The notes under the pieces: generated by a model
Seen by the model: the letters and a program-made list of their open reading frames with translations, nothing else
Database searches by the model: none
What the model was told of the DNA's origin: nothing
Source: Bradyrhizobium jicamae
GTDB lineage: Bacteria; Pseudomonadota; Alphaproteobacteria; Rhizobiales; Xanthobacteraceae
Reading direction: 5' to 3'
Assembly (NCBI RefSeq): GCF_018130215.1
Contig: NZ_JAFCKQ010000050.1
Location: 1-60,255, forward strand
Length of the DNA stretch: 60,255 nt
Translations under genes and position numbers: made by a program
Shown here: positions 44,269-54,164 of the stretch, piece after piece
Layout: the number at the start of each line of letters is the position of its first letter
How positions within the stretch are numbered: the stretch's first letter is position 1

Positions 44269-45849
44269 TTAGCCCTTGGCCAGCGGCACTGCCACGAAGC
44301 GCGACGAACCGCCGCTCTTCACGCGCATGAGAACGCTGTTCTTGTTGTCGTTGCGCGCTGCGGTAATCGCATCGCGCACCTCTCCGGCGGTGCCGACGGT
44401 CTTGCCGGCGACCTCCAGGATCACGTCGCCTTCCTTGAAGCCCCGCTCAGCGGCAGCACTCTTCGGATCGACTTCGGTCACGACCACGCCTTCCTTGCCG
44501 GCGCCGGCCACGCTGTTGGCGGGAGCAACGGTCAGGCCGAGCTTCGGCACGTCGGTGCCGCGGCTCGAGTTGCCCTTGTCGCCATTGTCGCTGTCAGCCT
44601 TGGCTTCCAGGTTGTTCGGCAGCTGGCCGAGCGTGAGGTTGACGACCTTGTCCTGTCCCTTGTGCAGCACGTTCAGCTTCACGGCGTTGCCGGGAGGCAG
44701 GCCGCCGATGGTGCGGGCGAGCTCGCGCGCATCCTTCACCGGCTCGCCGTTGACGGCGGTGATGACGTCGCCCGACTCGATACCGGCCTTCGCCGCGGGG
44801 CCATTGGCCTGCGGTTCGGCAACCAGCGCGCCTTCCGCCTTCTTCATGCCGAGGCTGTCGGCGATGTCCGATGTCACCGGCTGGATCTGGACGCCGATCC
44901 AGCCGCGGCTGACCGAGCCCTTGTCCTTCAACTGGGCGACGACGTTCTTGACGGTCGCGGCGGGGATCGAGAATGCGATGCCGACGCTGCCGCCGGACGG
45001 CGAGTAGATCGCCGTGTTGACACCCATCACCTCGCCCGACATGTCGAACGCCGGGCCGCCCGAATTGCCCTTGTTCACCGGCGCATCGATCTGGATGAAG
45101 TCGTCATACGGACCGTTGCCGATGTCGCGGCCGGAGGCCGACACGATGCCGGCGGTCACGGTGCCGCCGAGACCGAACGGGTTGCCGACCGCCAGCACCC
45201 AGTCGCCGATCCGCGGCTTGCCGTCGGACAGCTTGGCATACTGGAAGTTGGAGCCGCCCTCGACCTTGATCAGCGCGACGTCGGTACGCGGATCGGTGCC
45301 GATCACCTTGGCGGAATAGGTCTTGCCGTCGTCGGTCGTGACTTCGACCTTGTCGGCGCCGTCGACGACATGGTTGTTGGTCACGGCGTAGCCGTCAGCC
45401 GAGATGAAGAAGCCGGACCCCTGGCCGGTCACCACGCCACCGCCACGCGGTCCGCCACGCAGGCCCGGAGGCAGGCCGTCCGGACCGCCGAAGCGACGGA
45501 AGAAGCGTTCCATCGGCGAGCCGGGCTGGAACGGCGTATCGTCATTGCTGTCGTCCTTGGAGAGCTTCTCGCGGATGTTGACCTTGACCGAGATCACCGA
45601 CGGCTTCACGCGCTCAACGATGTCGGCAAAGCCGATCGGCTGCTGAACCTTCTTGACCTCATTGTTGACCTGCGCATGCGCCGGGGTCGTGAACAGATCG
45701 GCGGGGTCATGCGACGGGCTGAGGCCATAGCCGGCGATGCCGAGGCCGGCGACCACGGAGGCCATCAGCGCGAATTTGCGGGCCGAGAACAGCGAGCGCT
45801 TCGGCGCCTTGTAGGACGGGAAGGACGAGAGGTCGGGACGGTCGGTCAT
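44269..45849 (-). CDS. degP: Periplasmic serine protease DegP/HtrA
   Basis: ATG 45849 gives 526 residues, MTDRPDLSSFPSYKAPKRSL. An N-terminal hydrophobic segment (about 26-45) is a signal/anchor, with a possible cleavage near AHAQ at 60. The trypsin-like domain has the triad His160 (AVTNNHVVDG), Asp190 (RTDVALIKVE) and Ser263 (NKGNSGGPAFD), and two PDZ domains follow (about 290-385 and 425-520). It degrades misfolded envelope proteins. The gene follows the ccm block after 170 bases, a common order in Bradyrhizobium. A rho-independent terminator is downstream. Confidence 0.96.
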   Translation of the reverse strand: MTDRPDLSSFPSYKAPKRSLFSARKFALMASVVAGLGIAGYGLSPSHDPADLFTTPAHAQVNNEVKKVQQPIGFADIVERVKPSVISVKVNIREKLSKDDSNDDTPFQPGSPMERFFRRFGGPDGLPPGLRGGPRGGGVVTGQGSGFFISADGYAVTNNHVVDGADKVEVTTDDGKTYSAKVIGTDPRTDVALIKVEGGSNFQYAKLSDGKPRIGDWVLAVGNPFGLGGTVTAGIVSASGRDIGNGPYDDFIQIDAPVNKGNSGGPAFDMSGEVMGVNTAIYSPSGGSVGIAFSIPAATVKNVVAQLKDKGSVSRGWIGVQIQPVTSDIADSLGMKKAEGALVAEPQANGPAAKAGIESGDVITAVNGEPVKDARELARTIGGLPPGNAVKLNVLHKGQDKVVNLTLGQLPNNLEAKADSDNGDKGNSSRGTDVPKLGLTVAPANSVAGAGKEGVVVTEVDPKSAAAERGFKEGDVILEVAGKTVGTAGEVRDAITAARNDNKNSVLMRVKSGGSSRFVAVPLAKG

Positions 45850-46019
45850 ATGTTGAGATCTCCAAGGCCAGATTCGTCGGTGCGGGGGCCGCCACCTTAT
45901 GCGCCTGAACATGGGGTCATCAGCCTTACGGCGCGCTGGCTGCGGAATTAAACTTTTGTAATCAACGGAAATAAAAGTGCGGCAGAATAGCGCAGGCAAA
46001 TGAAGGGCTTACGCGAAGC

Positions 46020-46532
46020 TTAAGTCCGCCGGTCCGGTGTCGATTCCGCACTCAAGAGCCGTTCCAGCCGCGCTTCCTCCTCGGCCGTCAGCGAAAGGTC
46101 GGAATCGGCCCCGACTTTGGTCGGATTCGGCCGGCGACGGCTATAGCGCCAGAGCGCAAATCCGCCGCCGAACAGCGCCAGCGGGGGGACCAGCCAGAGC
46201 AGCAGCGTATGCGGATTGAAGCGGGGCTTGAGCAGCACGAACTCGCCGTAGCGTGCCACCAGGAAGTCGATCACCTGCCCGTCGCTGTCGCCGGCAGCGA
46301 TACGCTCGCGCACCAGAAGCCGGAGGTCGCGCGCCAGCGGCGCCTCGGAATCGTCGATCGACTGGTTCTGGCAGACCATGCAGCGCAGTTCCTTGGAGAG
46401 CTCGCGCGCCCTCGCCTCCTTGACGGGATCGGCCATGATCTCGTCGGGCTGCACCGCGAAAGCCGGTGCCGCGCCGATCACCAGGATCGCCGCAAGCAGA
46501 CCGACCGCAAGGCGCTGCGACGGCCGCATCAT
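46020..46532 (-). CDS. ccmH: Cytochrome c maturation protein CcmH (CycL)
   Basis: 170 residues from ATG 46532, which overlaps the ccmF stop (ATGA). It has a signal peptide (LAVGLLAAILVIGAAPAFA) and the thiol-redox motif LRCMVCQNQSIDDSEAPLAR, where the C-x2-C reduces apocytochrome c. A membrane anchor follows (PHTLLLWLVPPLALFGGGFA). It works with CcmF and CcmI in haem ligation to apocytochromes in the periplasm. It is the last gene of the cycHJKL operon. Confidence 0.95.
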   Translation of the reverse strand: MMRPSQRLAVGLLAAILVIGAAPAFAVQPDEIMADPVKEARARELSKELRCMVCQNQSIDDSEAPLARDLRLLVRERIAAGDSDGQVIDFLVARYGEFVLLKPRFNPHTLLLWLVPPLALFGGGFALWRYSRRRPNPTKVGADSDLSLTAEEEARLERLLSAESTPDRRT

Positions 46533-48511
46533 TCGGCCGCCTGCAACGCGCGTGCCGCCTGCGCGGGCTTCGGCGCTCCGACCCGCAGGCGGCGGTCGGA
46601 GAGCGACAGCAGGCCGCCGAAAGCCATCAGCACCGGACCCCACCAGATCAGGAGCACCAGGGGCTTGTGATAGATGCGCACGGCGATTGCGCCATCGGCC
46701 GCCGTATCACCCAGCGAAATGTAGAGCTGGCTCGCCCCGCGCGTCAGCAAGGCAGCTTCCGTCGTCGACGCGCCGCGGGTCGTGAAGTTGCGCTTCGACG
46801 GCGTCATCACGCTGATCCTCCGGCCGTCCAGGCTCACGGTGAATTGCGCGACCATCTCGCGGTAATTCGGTCCCTGCCGCGGCGTCATGCCGTCGAGGCG
46901 CAACTGGTAGCCGGCGACGCTCGCGACATCATCCGGCTTCATCGCGCCGATATATTCGCTGTTCCAGGTGGTCTCGCAGACGATCCCGATCAGCGCGACG
47001 CCGAGTCCGGCATGCGCGAACATTGTGCCCCAGGTCGCGCGCGGCAATCCGCGCGCGCGGCGCAGCGAGATCGATAGCGGAATGCGGAACAGTCCGACCC
47101 GCTCGGCGAGATCGCACAGCGCGCCCGCAATCACGAACACCGCCAGCCCGATCGCGATCGGCGCCAGCGTCGCACCGCCATAGGTCCACGCCCATGCCAC
47201 CGCGATTGCCGCAAACGCTGCGATCCCGGCCGCCATCAGCCGCTGCGCCGCACCGAGCAGGTCACCGCGCTTCCAGGCGAGCAACGGCCCGAATGGCACC
47301 GCGATCAGTAGCGGCACGAACAGCGGCGCAAAGGTCAGATTGAAGAACGGCGCACCGACCGAGATCTTCTCGCCGGTGAGCACCTCCAGCGCCAGCGGAT
47401 AGAGCGTGCCGATGAACACGGTCGCGCAGGCCGTGGTGAGGAAGAGGTTGTTGAGCACCAGCGCGCCTTCGCGCGAGATCGGCGCGAACAGGCCGCCCTG
47501 CTTCAGCGCCGAGGCGCGCCAGGCGTAGAGTGTGAGGCTGCCGCCGATGAAGACGCAGAGGATCAGCAGGATGAAGACGCCGCGCGTCGGATCGGTGGCG
47601 AAGGCGTGAACCGAGGTAAGGACGCCGGATCGCACCAGGAAGGTGCCGAGCAGCGACAGCGAGAAGGTCAGGATCGACAGCAGGATGGTCCAGACCTTCA
47701 GCGCGTTTCGCTTCTCCATCACCAGTGCCGAGTGCAACAGCGCGGTGCCGGCAAGCCACGGCATCAGGGAGGCATTCTCGACCGGATCCCAGAACCACCA
47801 GCCGCCCCAGCCGAGTTCGTAATAGGCCCAATAGGAGCCCATCGCGATGCCCAGCGTCAGGAAAATCCACGCCATCAGCGTCCATGGCCGCACCCAGCGC
47901 GCCCATGCCGCGTCGATGCGGCCTTCGAGCAGAGCCGCCACCGCAAAGGAGAACGAGATCGAGAAGCCGACGTAACCGAGATAGAGCATCGGCGGATGCA
48001 CGGCGAGGCCGATGTCCTGCAACACCGGATTGAGGTCACGTCCCTCGATCGGCGGATTGGCGATGCGCAGGAACGGATTCGAGGTGATCAGGATGAAGAG
48101 ATAGAAGGCGCTGGCGATCCAGGCCTGCACCGCCAGCACATGCGCGCGCAGCGACAGCGGCAGGTTGTTGCCGAAGGCCGCGACCAGCCCGCCGAACAGT
48201 GCCAGGATCGACACCCACAGCAGCATCGATCCCTCGTGATTGCCCCATACGCCGGTGATCTTGTAGATCAGCGGCTTCAGCGAATGCGAATTCTCGTAGA
48301 CGTTGACGACCGAGAAGTCGGAGGTGACGTGCAGCGTCACCAGCGCGACGAACGAGGCCGCGACGAACAATAGCTGCGCAAGCGCAGTCGAGCGGGCCAC
48401 ATTCATCAGTGCGGCATCGCGCCAGCGCGCGCCGAGCAGCGGCACCGTGGACTGGATCAGCGCCAGGCCGAGCGCGAGCACCAGGGCATAATGGCCGCTC
48501 TCCGCGATCAT
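46529..48511 (-). CDS. ccmF: Haem lyase CcmF (CycK)
   Basis: 660 residues with about 14 membrane helices. The WWD motif is ELGWGGWWFWDPVENASLMP and there are conserved periplasmic histidines, including AVHPPMLYLGYVGFSISFSF and the GNHEGSMLLWV block. CcmF is the core haem lyase that transfers haem from holo-CcmE to apocytochrome c. It overlaps ccmE upstream and ccmH downstream by 4 bases each, a tightly coupled operon. Confidence 0.97.
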   Translation of the reverse strand: MIAESGHYALVLALGLALIQSTVPLLGARWRDAALMNVARSTALAQLLFVAASFVALVTLHVTSDFSVVNVYENSHSLKPLIYKITGVWGNHEGSMLLWVSILALFGGLVAAFGNNLPLSLRAHVLAVQAWIASAFYLFILITSNPFLRIANPPIEGRDLNPVLQDIGLAVHPPMLYLGYVGFSISFSFAVAALLEGRIDAAWARWVRPWTLMAWIFLTLGIAMGSYWAYYELGWGGWWFWDPVENASLMPWLAGTALLHSALVMEKRNALKVWTILLSILTFSLSLLGTFLVRSGVLTSVHAFATDPTRGVFILLILCVFIGGSLTLYAWRASALKQGGLFAPISREGALVLNNLFLTTACATVFIGTLYPLALEVLTGEKISVGAPFFNLTFAPLFVPLLIAVPFGPLLAWKRGDLLGAAQRLMAAGIAAFAAIAVAWAWTYGGATLAPIAIGLAVFVIAGALCDLAERVGLFRIPLSISLRRARGLPRATWGTMFAHAGLGVALIGIVCETTWNSEYIGAMKPDDVASVAGYQLRLDGMTPRQGPNYREMVAQFTVSLDGRRISVMTPSKRNFTTRGASTTEAALLTRGASQLYISLGDTAADGAIAVRIYHKPLVLLIWWGPVLMAFGGLLSLSDRRLRVGAPKPAQAARALQAAE

Positions 48512-48999
48512 CGCACGGCTCCCTGCGTCGGTGCCGGCGCTGCCTGTGCGGTCGGCTTGGTGCCATAGTCGTCCTTCCAGTGGCCCTGCTTCTTCAGGGC
48601 ATCCGCGACGTCCTTCGGCATGTAGGTCTCGTCATGCTTGGCCAGCACGGTGTCGGCGCGAAAGACGCCGGATGCGTCAAGCGAACCTTCCGCGACCACG
48701 CCCTGCCCCTCGCGGAACAGGTCGGGCAGGATGCCCTTGTAGGCGACCGGAAGCGCCGCGCTGCCGTCGGCGACGGTGAAGGTCACGGCGAGATTGTCGC
48801 CGCGCTTGAGCGAACCGGTTTCGACCAGGCCGCCGAGACGGAAGCGGCGGCCCGGGCCGATATGCTTCTCGGCGACCATGGACGGCGTCGAGAAGAACAC
48901 GATGGAATCGCGCAGCGCGTTGAGCACCAGCGCAGCCGCAATCCCGAGCACCATGAGCGCACCGCCGATCAAGGTCAGACGCCTTTGCTTTCTGGTCAT
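48508..48999 (-). CDS. ccmE: Haem chaperone CcmE (CycJ)
   Basis: ATG 48999 gives 163 residues, MTRKQRRLTLIGGALMVLGI, preferred over a start 33 bases earlier. One N-terminal membrane anchor is followed by a periplasmic OB-fold. The haem-binding histidine lies in DTVLAKHDETYMPKDV near residue 124, with the conserved tyrosine four residues later. It carries haem from CcmABC(D) to CcmF. The CycJ C-terminus is Ala/Pro/Thr-rich. It lies 61 bases downstream of ccmI and overlaps ccmF. Confidence 0.96.
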   Translation of the reverse strand: MTRKQRRLTLIGGALMVLGIAAALVLNALRDSIVFFSTPSMVAEKHIGPGRRFRLGGLVETGSLKRGDNLAVTFTVADGSAALPVAYKGILPDLFREGQGVVAEGSLDASGVFRADTVLAKHDETYMPKDVADALKKQGHWKDDYGTKPTAQAAPAPTQGAVR

Positions 49000-49060
49000 C
49001 GTCCATCCTCGCGCATCACGCGCCTCCCGCAAACTGCTGCCCGGGTTCCCGCGTCATGCG

Positions 49061-50167
49061 TCATCCATCCAGCCCAAGATTCTTCAGTCCGTCATTGAGC
49101 TGACGCAACCGTTCCGCATTGCTGGCGACCGCCTGGCGGGCGTCGGCCACCGCACTCATCGCCTTGTCCCGCTCGCCCATCACGAGATAGGCGCGGACCA
49201 GGCGCAGCCAGCCTTCGACATCGTCGCCGTTCTGTTTCAGCCGGGTCGCCAGCCGATCGACCATGCCCCGGATCATCGTATTGCGATCCGCCTCGCTCAT
49301 GTCCTTGGCTGCAGCGACGGCACCGTCGGGCAATGCCGGGGCGCTGACGCCGCCGACCCGCACCAGCGCCGCCTGCACCAATGGCCGCCACGGCGCGTCG
49401 CCCGGCCCCGTCGCCAGCATCTTTTGCCAGATCGCTGCCGCGTCGGCCTTGCGGCCGTCCTGCTCGGCGGCGAGACCGAGGAAGTAGTTGGCCTTGGCAT
49501 CGTCGGCATCCTGCGCGATGGCGCGCTCGAACTCCGCCTTGGCTTCCGCGGTGACGACACCGCCGGCCGTCCCTATCAATGCCTCGCCCAGATCGGCACG
49601 GCGATCCGCGTTGTCGCCGGCATAGGTGATGGCATTGCGATAGGCGCGCACTGCATCATCATAACGCCCGAGGCGCGACAAGACCGGTGCCAGCACGCTC
49701 CAGCCACGGCCATCGGTCGGATTCTTCTCCAGGTGAGCCTCGACCTGCGCCACCAGATTGGTGAGCGGCTGATTGGCGTCGGCCGCCCGGCTGCGTGCCG
49801 CGAGCGGAAAGTCACCCAGCTGCGGCGAGCCGAGCGCCAGATAGAAGCCGGCCGCAACGACCGGCAGCCCGACCAGGCCCAGCGTCGCAGCCATCCGCCG
49901 CAGCTTGAGATTGCTCTGCACTGGAACTTCATGCTGTTCCTGGTCCGAGGCCGCGAGCAGCCGGCGGCTGATCTCGACCTTGGCGGCCCCCGCCTCCGCG
50001 GCGCTGATGATGCCGGCGGCCATGTCGCGGTCGATCTCGGCGAGTTGATCCCGGTAGACGACCGCCTCGCTGCCGTCAGTGCCGGCCGGCCGGCCACGGC
50101 TGAGCGGCCACAGCACGGCAAAGATCGCCGCGACCGTCATCAGCGCGAACACAAACCAGAGCGTCAT
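49061..50167 (-). CDS. ccmI: Cytochrome c maturation protein CcmI (CycH)
   Basis: ATG 50167 gives 368 residues, MTLWFVFALMTVAAIFAVLW. Two membrane segments (about 2-22 and 93-112) flank a cytoplasmic loop with AVVYRDQLAEIDRDMAAGII, a CcmI signature. The C-terminal periplasmic part is TPR-like (GRGWSVLAPVLSRLGRYDDA and later repeats) and binds apocytochrome c. It is the first gene of the cycHJKL set. Confidence 0.93.
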   Translation of the reverse strand: MTLWFVFALMTVAAIFAVLWPLSRGRPAGTDGSEAVVYRDQLAEIDRDMAAGIISAAEAGAAKVEISRRLLAASDQEQHEVPVQSNLKLRRMAATLGLVGLPVVAAGFYLALGSPQLGDFPLAARSRAADANQPLTNLVAQVEAHLEKNPTDGRGWSVLAPVLSRLGRYDDAVRAYRNAITYAGDNADRRADLGEALIGTAGGVVTAEAKAEFERAIAQDADDAKANYFLGLAAEQDGRKADAAAIWQKMLATGPGDAPWRPLVQAALVRVGGVSAPALPDGAVAAAKDMSEADRNTMIRGMVDRLATRLKQNGDDVEGWLRLVRAYLVMGERDKAMSAVADARQAVASNAERLRQLNDGLKNLGLDG

Positions 50168-50364
50168 CAAGCGGTTCCCGGGTGGAACGGCGGCTTCCGG
50201 CAAGCTGCCTCGGAATCGCTTTACACCACCGGCGGCGAGCCCGGCAATTGACAATTGCTAGACCGGGAGAGCTTGGAATCACGCGGTTTCCACCGGGTTG
50301 ACGACGTACCCGACTGGTGCCGGGGGCATCAGCAACACCTGCAGCCTTATGGCAGGCAGCGCGC

Positions 50365-51408
50365 CTATTTCACCTGCGGCACACCGGTCTGCGGATTCTC
50401 GAGCCAGCCGAGCAGCACTGCGTGGAAGCGGGCCGGCGCCTGGATCTGCGGCGAATGGCCGAGGTCCGGGAATTCGACCAATTGCGCGTGTGGAATCCGC
50501 TTCGCCGCTTCCTTGCCGAGCACCGGGTAGTTGCCGAGTGTCTTGCGGATCTCGGGCGGAGCGGTGTCCTTGCCGATCGCAGTCGTGTCCTTGTCCCCGA
50601 TCAGAAGCAGCGTCGGTGGTGCGATCTGTTCGAACTCGTAGAAAACCGGTTGGGTCGCGATCATGTCGTAGATCCGCGCCGAACTCGAAGAGACGGCGGC
50701 GCGGCCGGGACCGCGATACATCCCCGCCAGCATCTGCACCCAGGTCTCGTAGGACGGGTCCCAGGTGTCGGCGTAGTAGGTGGCGCGCTCATAGGCGCGG
50801 ATGCCATCCGCGGTGACTCGTGCTTCACGTTGCATCCAGCCGTCCAGGCTGAGCCACGGCACGCCCTTGGCCTTCCAGTCTTCGAGGCCGATCGGGTCCA
50901 CCAGCACCAGGCGGTCAACCGCATTCGGGTACATCAGCGCATAGCGCATCGCCAGCATGCCGCCGGTCGAATGACCGATCACGATCGAATGCTCGATCCC
51001 AAGCGAAGCGAGCAGCGCGCGGCTGTTGCCCGCGAGTTGCTGGAAGGTGAACTGGTATCCTTCAGGCTTTGAGGATTTGCAGAAACCGATCTGGTCGGGC
51101 GCGATGACCCTGTAGCCGGCGTCGCTCAGGGCCTTGATGCTGCCTTGCCAGGTGGCGGCACAGAAATTCTTGCCGTGGAGGAGCACAGCGGTCTGCCCGT
51201 TCGGCGCCTGCGGCTTCACGTCGAGATAGGCCATATCGAGCTCCTGGCCCTGGGAGGTGAAATGATAATGCGCCACCGGATAGGGATACTCGAAACCCTG
51301 CAACTCCGGTCCGTAAGCCGGTTGGTCGACCGGCTGCGCGTGGGCATCGGACCAGCCGAGCACGACAGCGGCAAGGGCGGCGAGGCAAAACAGCGGATTC
51401 AGGTGCAT
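50365..51408 (-). CDS. Secreted alpha/beta hydrolase
   Basis: The frame is open far upstream, but ATG 51408 starts MHLNPLFCLAALAAVVLGWS with cleavage near AHAQ, a clear signal peptide; 347 residues. It has the oxyanion HGKNFCAATWQGSI region, the nucleophile SIVIGHSTGGMLAMRYALM (G-x-S-x-G), an acid in LLLIGDKDTTAIG, and histidine in FPDLGHSPQIQAP. The family is a general alpha/beta hydrolase (proline iminopeptidase/epoxide hydrolase-like). Substrate unknown; periplasmic location expected. Confidence 0.85.
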   Translation of the reverse strand: MHLNPLFCLAALAAVVLGWSDAHAQPVDQPAYGPELQGFEYPYPVAHYHFTSQGQELDMAYLDVKPQAPNGQTAVLLHGKNFCAATWQGSIKALSDAGYRVIAPDQIGFCKSSKPEGYQFTFQQLAGNSRALLASLGIEHSIVIGHSTGGMLAMRYALMYPNAVDRLVLVDPIGLEDWKAKGVPWLSLDGWMQREARVTADGIRAYERATYYADTWDPSYETWVQMLAGMYRGPGRAAVSSSSARIYDMIATQPVFYEFEQIAPPTLLLIGDKDTTAIGKDTAPPEIRKTLGNYPVLGKEAAKRIPHAQLVEFPDLGHSPQIQAPARFHAVLLGWLENPQTGVPQVK

Positions 51409-51666
51409 CTTTTGGAAATCCGGAAGGAGGCAGTCGAGCTCGGCCCGAACTAGCCGACCTCGCCACGGCCATCCAGCGGCCTGCCGATGATTTGTTCGTG
51501 ATCGGAGCAAAGTGCGGCGGTGCGCTCCTGCCCGGCTTCCCTCCGAGGGCCCGAAAAGGTGAGCCTTTCGCCGTCCGGCGATAGCCGGAGATCGACGAGA
51601 CAGGTAAGTTGAAGCGCACACCGGCGCTATCGACGCCATTACACCTGCCATCAAGCGAGCCATGCG

Positions 51667-52548
51667 ATGACCGAGATCGAACTTGTCAACGTGTTCACGC
51701 ACATGGGACGCGGTGGCAACCCCTGCCCCATCGTGATCGACGCATCGAAGCTTCCGAATACCGGGATGCAGTCGGTGGCCCGGCACTTTGGGCATGAGTC
51801 GGGCTTCGTCCTGCCGGCCCCGAGCCTCGACGCCGACTATGCCTTCCGGTTCTGGGTTCCACGTCATGAGATGGAGATGTGCGGGCACGCGACGATCGGC
51901 GCGCTCTGGGCGCTCGCGACCAGGGGCCATTTGCGCGCCGAACAGGTTCGCATCGTGACGCGCAGCGGACCAGTCACGGGCTATGTCGACCGTGCAAGGT
52001 CAGGCGACCCATCTGTCGAGATCAGCCAACCGGTCGGCAAGGTCGTCGACCTCTCGCACGCCGAGGAAGAGCAGGTGCTCTCGACGCTCAAGATATCGCG
52101 CCACGATCTGCTCGATCTTCCGGTGCAGAATGCCGTCACTTCGCGCGTGAAGACCCTCATCCCGATGAAGGGCGTCCGTCAGCTCAATGAGCTGGTGCCC
52201 GATGCGCCCCGGATTGAAACGTGCTGCGAGCGAATTGGGTCCACCGGACTCTACCCCTACGCAATCGAGCATCAGGGCGAGCGACGCTTCGAGGCGCGGC
52301 AGTTTCCGAAATCGTCGGGCTACCCGGAGGATGCCGCCACAGGCATCGCCGCTGCCGCACTCGCATTTGGACTGCTCAAGAACCGCCTCGTTGAACGCAA
52401 CAGCGAACGGATCACCGTGATGCAGGGGCGTGCGATGGACGCCCTTTCCGAAATACGGGTGCGCCTCGGGTTCGCCGACGCCACGCCTGTGGGCTGCCTT
52501 CTCGGCGGCACCGTGACGCATGCGGAGTCCTGCACCTTGCAGCTCTGA
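51667..52548 (+). CDS. PhzF-family isomerase/epimerase
   Basis: 293 residues starting MTEIELVNVFTHMGRGGNPC. It contains HFGHESGFVLPA (the catalytic Glu of the HE-S-G-F block), RFWVPRHEMEMCGHATIGAL and SGYPEDAATGIAAAALAFGL, the three signatures of the PhzF fold, which has two diaminopimelate-epimerase-like halves. Most such proteins have no assigned substrate. No other phenazine genes are nearby, so phenazine synthesis should not be inferred. Confidence 0.9.
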   Translation: MTEIELVNVFTHMGRGGNPCPIVIDASKLPNTGMQSVARHFGHESGFVLPAPSLDADYAFRFWVPRHEMEMCGHATIGALWALATRGHLRAEQVRIVTRSGPVTGYVDRARSGDPSVEISQPVGKVVDLSHAEEEQVLSTLKISRHDLLDLPVQNAVTSRVKTLIPMKGVRQLNELVPDAPRIETCCERIGSTGLYPYAIEHQGERRFEARQFPKSSGYPEDAATGIAAAALAFGLLKNRLVERNSERITVMQGRAMDALSEIRVRLGFADATPVGCLLGGTVTHAESCTLQL

Positions 52549-52633
52549 GCGGGCCAAAGCGGGTTTTCCGAAAAGATCATGCTCAAGCAAACAGCCAAGG
52601 CGCGATGACGATGCAATCCAATATCATCGCGCT

Positions 52634-54028
52634 TCAGCCGGCGCGGGAGGATTTGCGCTCGCCGGTCACCGCGTTTTCGGCCGCCCGGCTCATCAGCGAG
52701 GCGTAATCCTGCCCGAACAGCACCTCGCAGAAGCGGATCGCGGCCTTGACCTGCTGCTGACGGAAGGTGCGCACCCGCGCGTCACCGCCGCGTAGTGACT
52801 GCACGAGCCCTTCGGTCGAATGCTCGACGTAGTGCTGCAGATCGGAATAGGTTCGCAGCGTCACCTCGTTGATGGCGAGTTCGCTGGCATAGGTGCGGCA
52901 CACCGCGACGAAATCGATCAGCGCGGCGACGTCCTCGACCTCGGACATGTCGATCTTTGCGCCGGCCGAAATGTCCTTGTCGGCGCGCTGGCGCAGGATG
53001 CGGCGGACCCGGCCCGGCACGCTGTCGATCTCCGATTGCAGCGCGTTGGAGATCTCAGCGCGGATCGAGGTGAGCTGACGGCCCCATGCGGAATCGTTAC
53101 GCAGATCGAGCTCGGTGCGCAGGCCGCGGACGCCATCGTGCAGGGTCTTGAGCAGTTCACCGACTTCGTCGAACTGGCCGCGCTTGATGTCGGTGCGCAA
53201 GCAGGCCGCAACAAAGGACAGGTCGTGCAGCGCGATCGCGACCGCGACACTGTAGGGTGTGGCCGCGACCCTCAACTCATCGTCGGAGGCCGCCATCTTG
53301 ATGGCGAGCCGGATGATCTGCCACGGCGCGACCAGTCGTTGCGCGATCAATGACAGTGCGAACGGCAGCAATTGCGGCGATTGCAGCGACGGCACCTTGA
53401 GCGCCTCGGTCACGGAAGCGATCTGGGCATCGGCAAACACCCGGACCTGGCTCGGCAGGCGGCTTCCCAGCGTCTCCAGAGCCTCGCGGCCCCGCAGCAC
53501 GAGGCCGATCGGCAGCAGATCCTCGATCACACCAGACGACCCGACGCGCGACAGAGCCCGCTGGCGGTCCTCGCCGGGCACGGGGGTTGCGAGCTTGACG
53601 ATGGCTTCCGCGGCCGCAAGCTGGAATTTGCGGGCGGCCGCCTCCGCCGAGCTGCCATCCGATGCCGCGGCAAGGCTGGTCTCGAAGTCGCGAGCCGCCT
53701 CCGGAACACCGTCTCGCGCCAGCCACTGCCAGATCGGCAGCAGCGAACTGCGCCTGATCTGGCCCGGCCGGGTGGGGAAATTGGTCTCGGCAAGGAACGG
53801 CTCGAGCGGCCGGAACAAGAGCCGCGCCGGATCGTCAGTGCGCGGCTCAAAGTCGCCGTCCTCTTCGGCACGGACGATCTTGCGGAGCTGCTCGAGCACC
53901 AGATTGGCGACGGCGACGTCTTCTCCACGTTCGACGGCGCGCTCCAGCTCCCGCATCAGCAGCGCCTGTGATTGTGGCGGAAGCTGCGCGAGATAATCCC
54001 TCAGCTGCTCGGTCGATCTCTGGCCCAT
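52634..54028 (-). CDS. Conserved hypothetical protein (464 aa)
   Basis: It starts MGQRSTEQLRDYLAQLPPQS and is predicted entirely helical, with no signal peptide and no membrane segment. Landmarks are LLFRPLEPFLAETNFPTRPG near residue 70, SLIAQRLVAPWQIIRLAIKM around 225, and RFCEVLFGQDYASLMSRAAE near the end. I regard it as a cytoplasmic protein conserved among Rhizobiales but know no function. It lies in its own unit between phzF-like and feuQ-like genes, sharing no operon with either. Confidence 0.75.
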   Translation of the reverse strand: MGQRSTEQLRDYLAQLPPQSQALLMRELERAVERGEDVAVANLVLEQLRKIVRAEEDGDFEPRTDDPARLLFRPLEPFLAETNFPTRPGQIRRSSLLPIWQWLARDGVPEAARDFETSLAAASDGSSAEAAARKFQLAAAEAIVKLATPVPGEDRQRALSRVGSSGVIEDLLPIGLVLRGREALETLGSRLPSQVRVFADAQIASVTEALKVPSLQSPQLLPFALSLIAQRLVAPWQIIRLAIKMAASDDELRVAATPYSVAVAIALHDLSFVAACLRTDIKRGQFDEVGELLKTLHDGVRGLRTELDLRNDSAWGRQLTSIRAEISNALQSEIDSVPGRVRRILRQRADKDISAGAKIDMSEVEDVAALIDFVAVCRTYASELAINEVTLRTYSDLQHYVEHSTEGLVQSLRGGDARVRTFRQQQVKAAIRFCEVLFGQDYASLMSRAAENAVTGERKSSRAG

Positions 54029-54164
54029 ACGCCTGGTATTGAGTGATTGATGCCCCGCGGACGGCCGCCTTGCACCCGCTCCGGATCATAGGAGCGCGCG
54101 CGTTAAGAAGGCGTTTAGCAATAATGACGGTTCCGAGACCCGGCCAGGGCCTCGCGAGGCACGC

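Noticed and set aside
51667..52548. Phenazine biosynthesis suggested by PhzF
   Set aside because: PhzF-fold proteins are widespread and no other phz gene is in the window.
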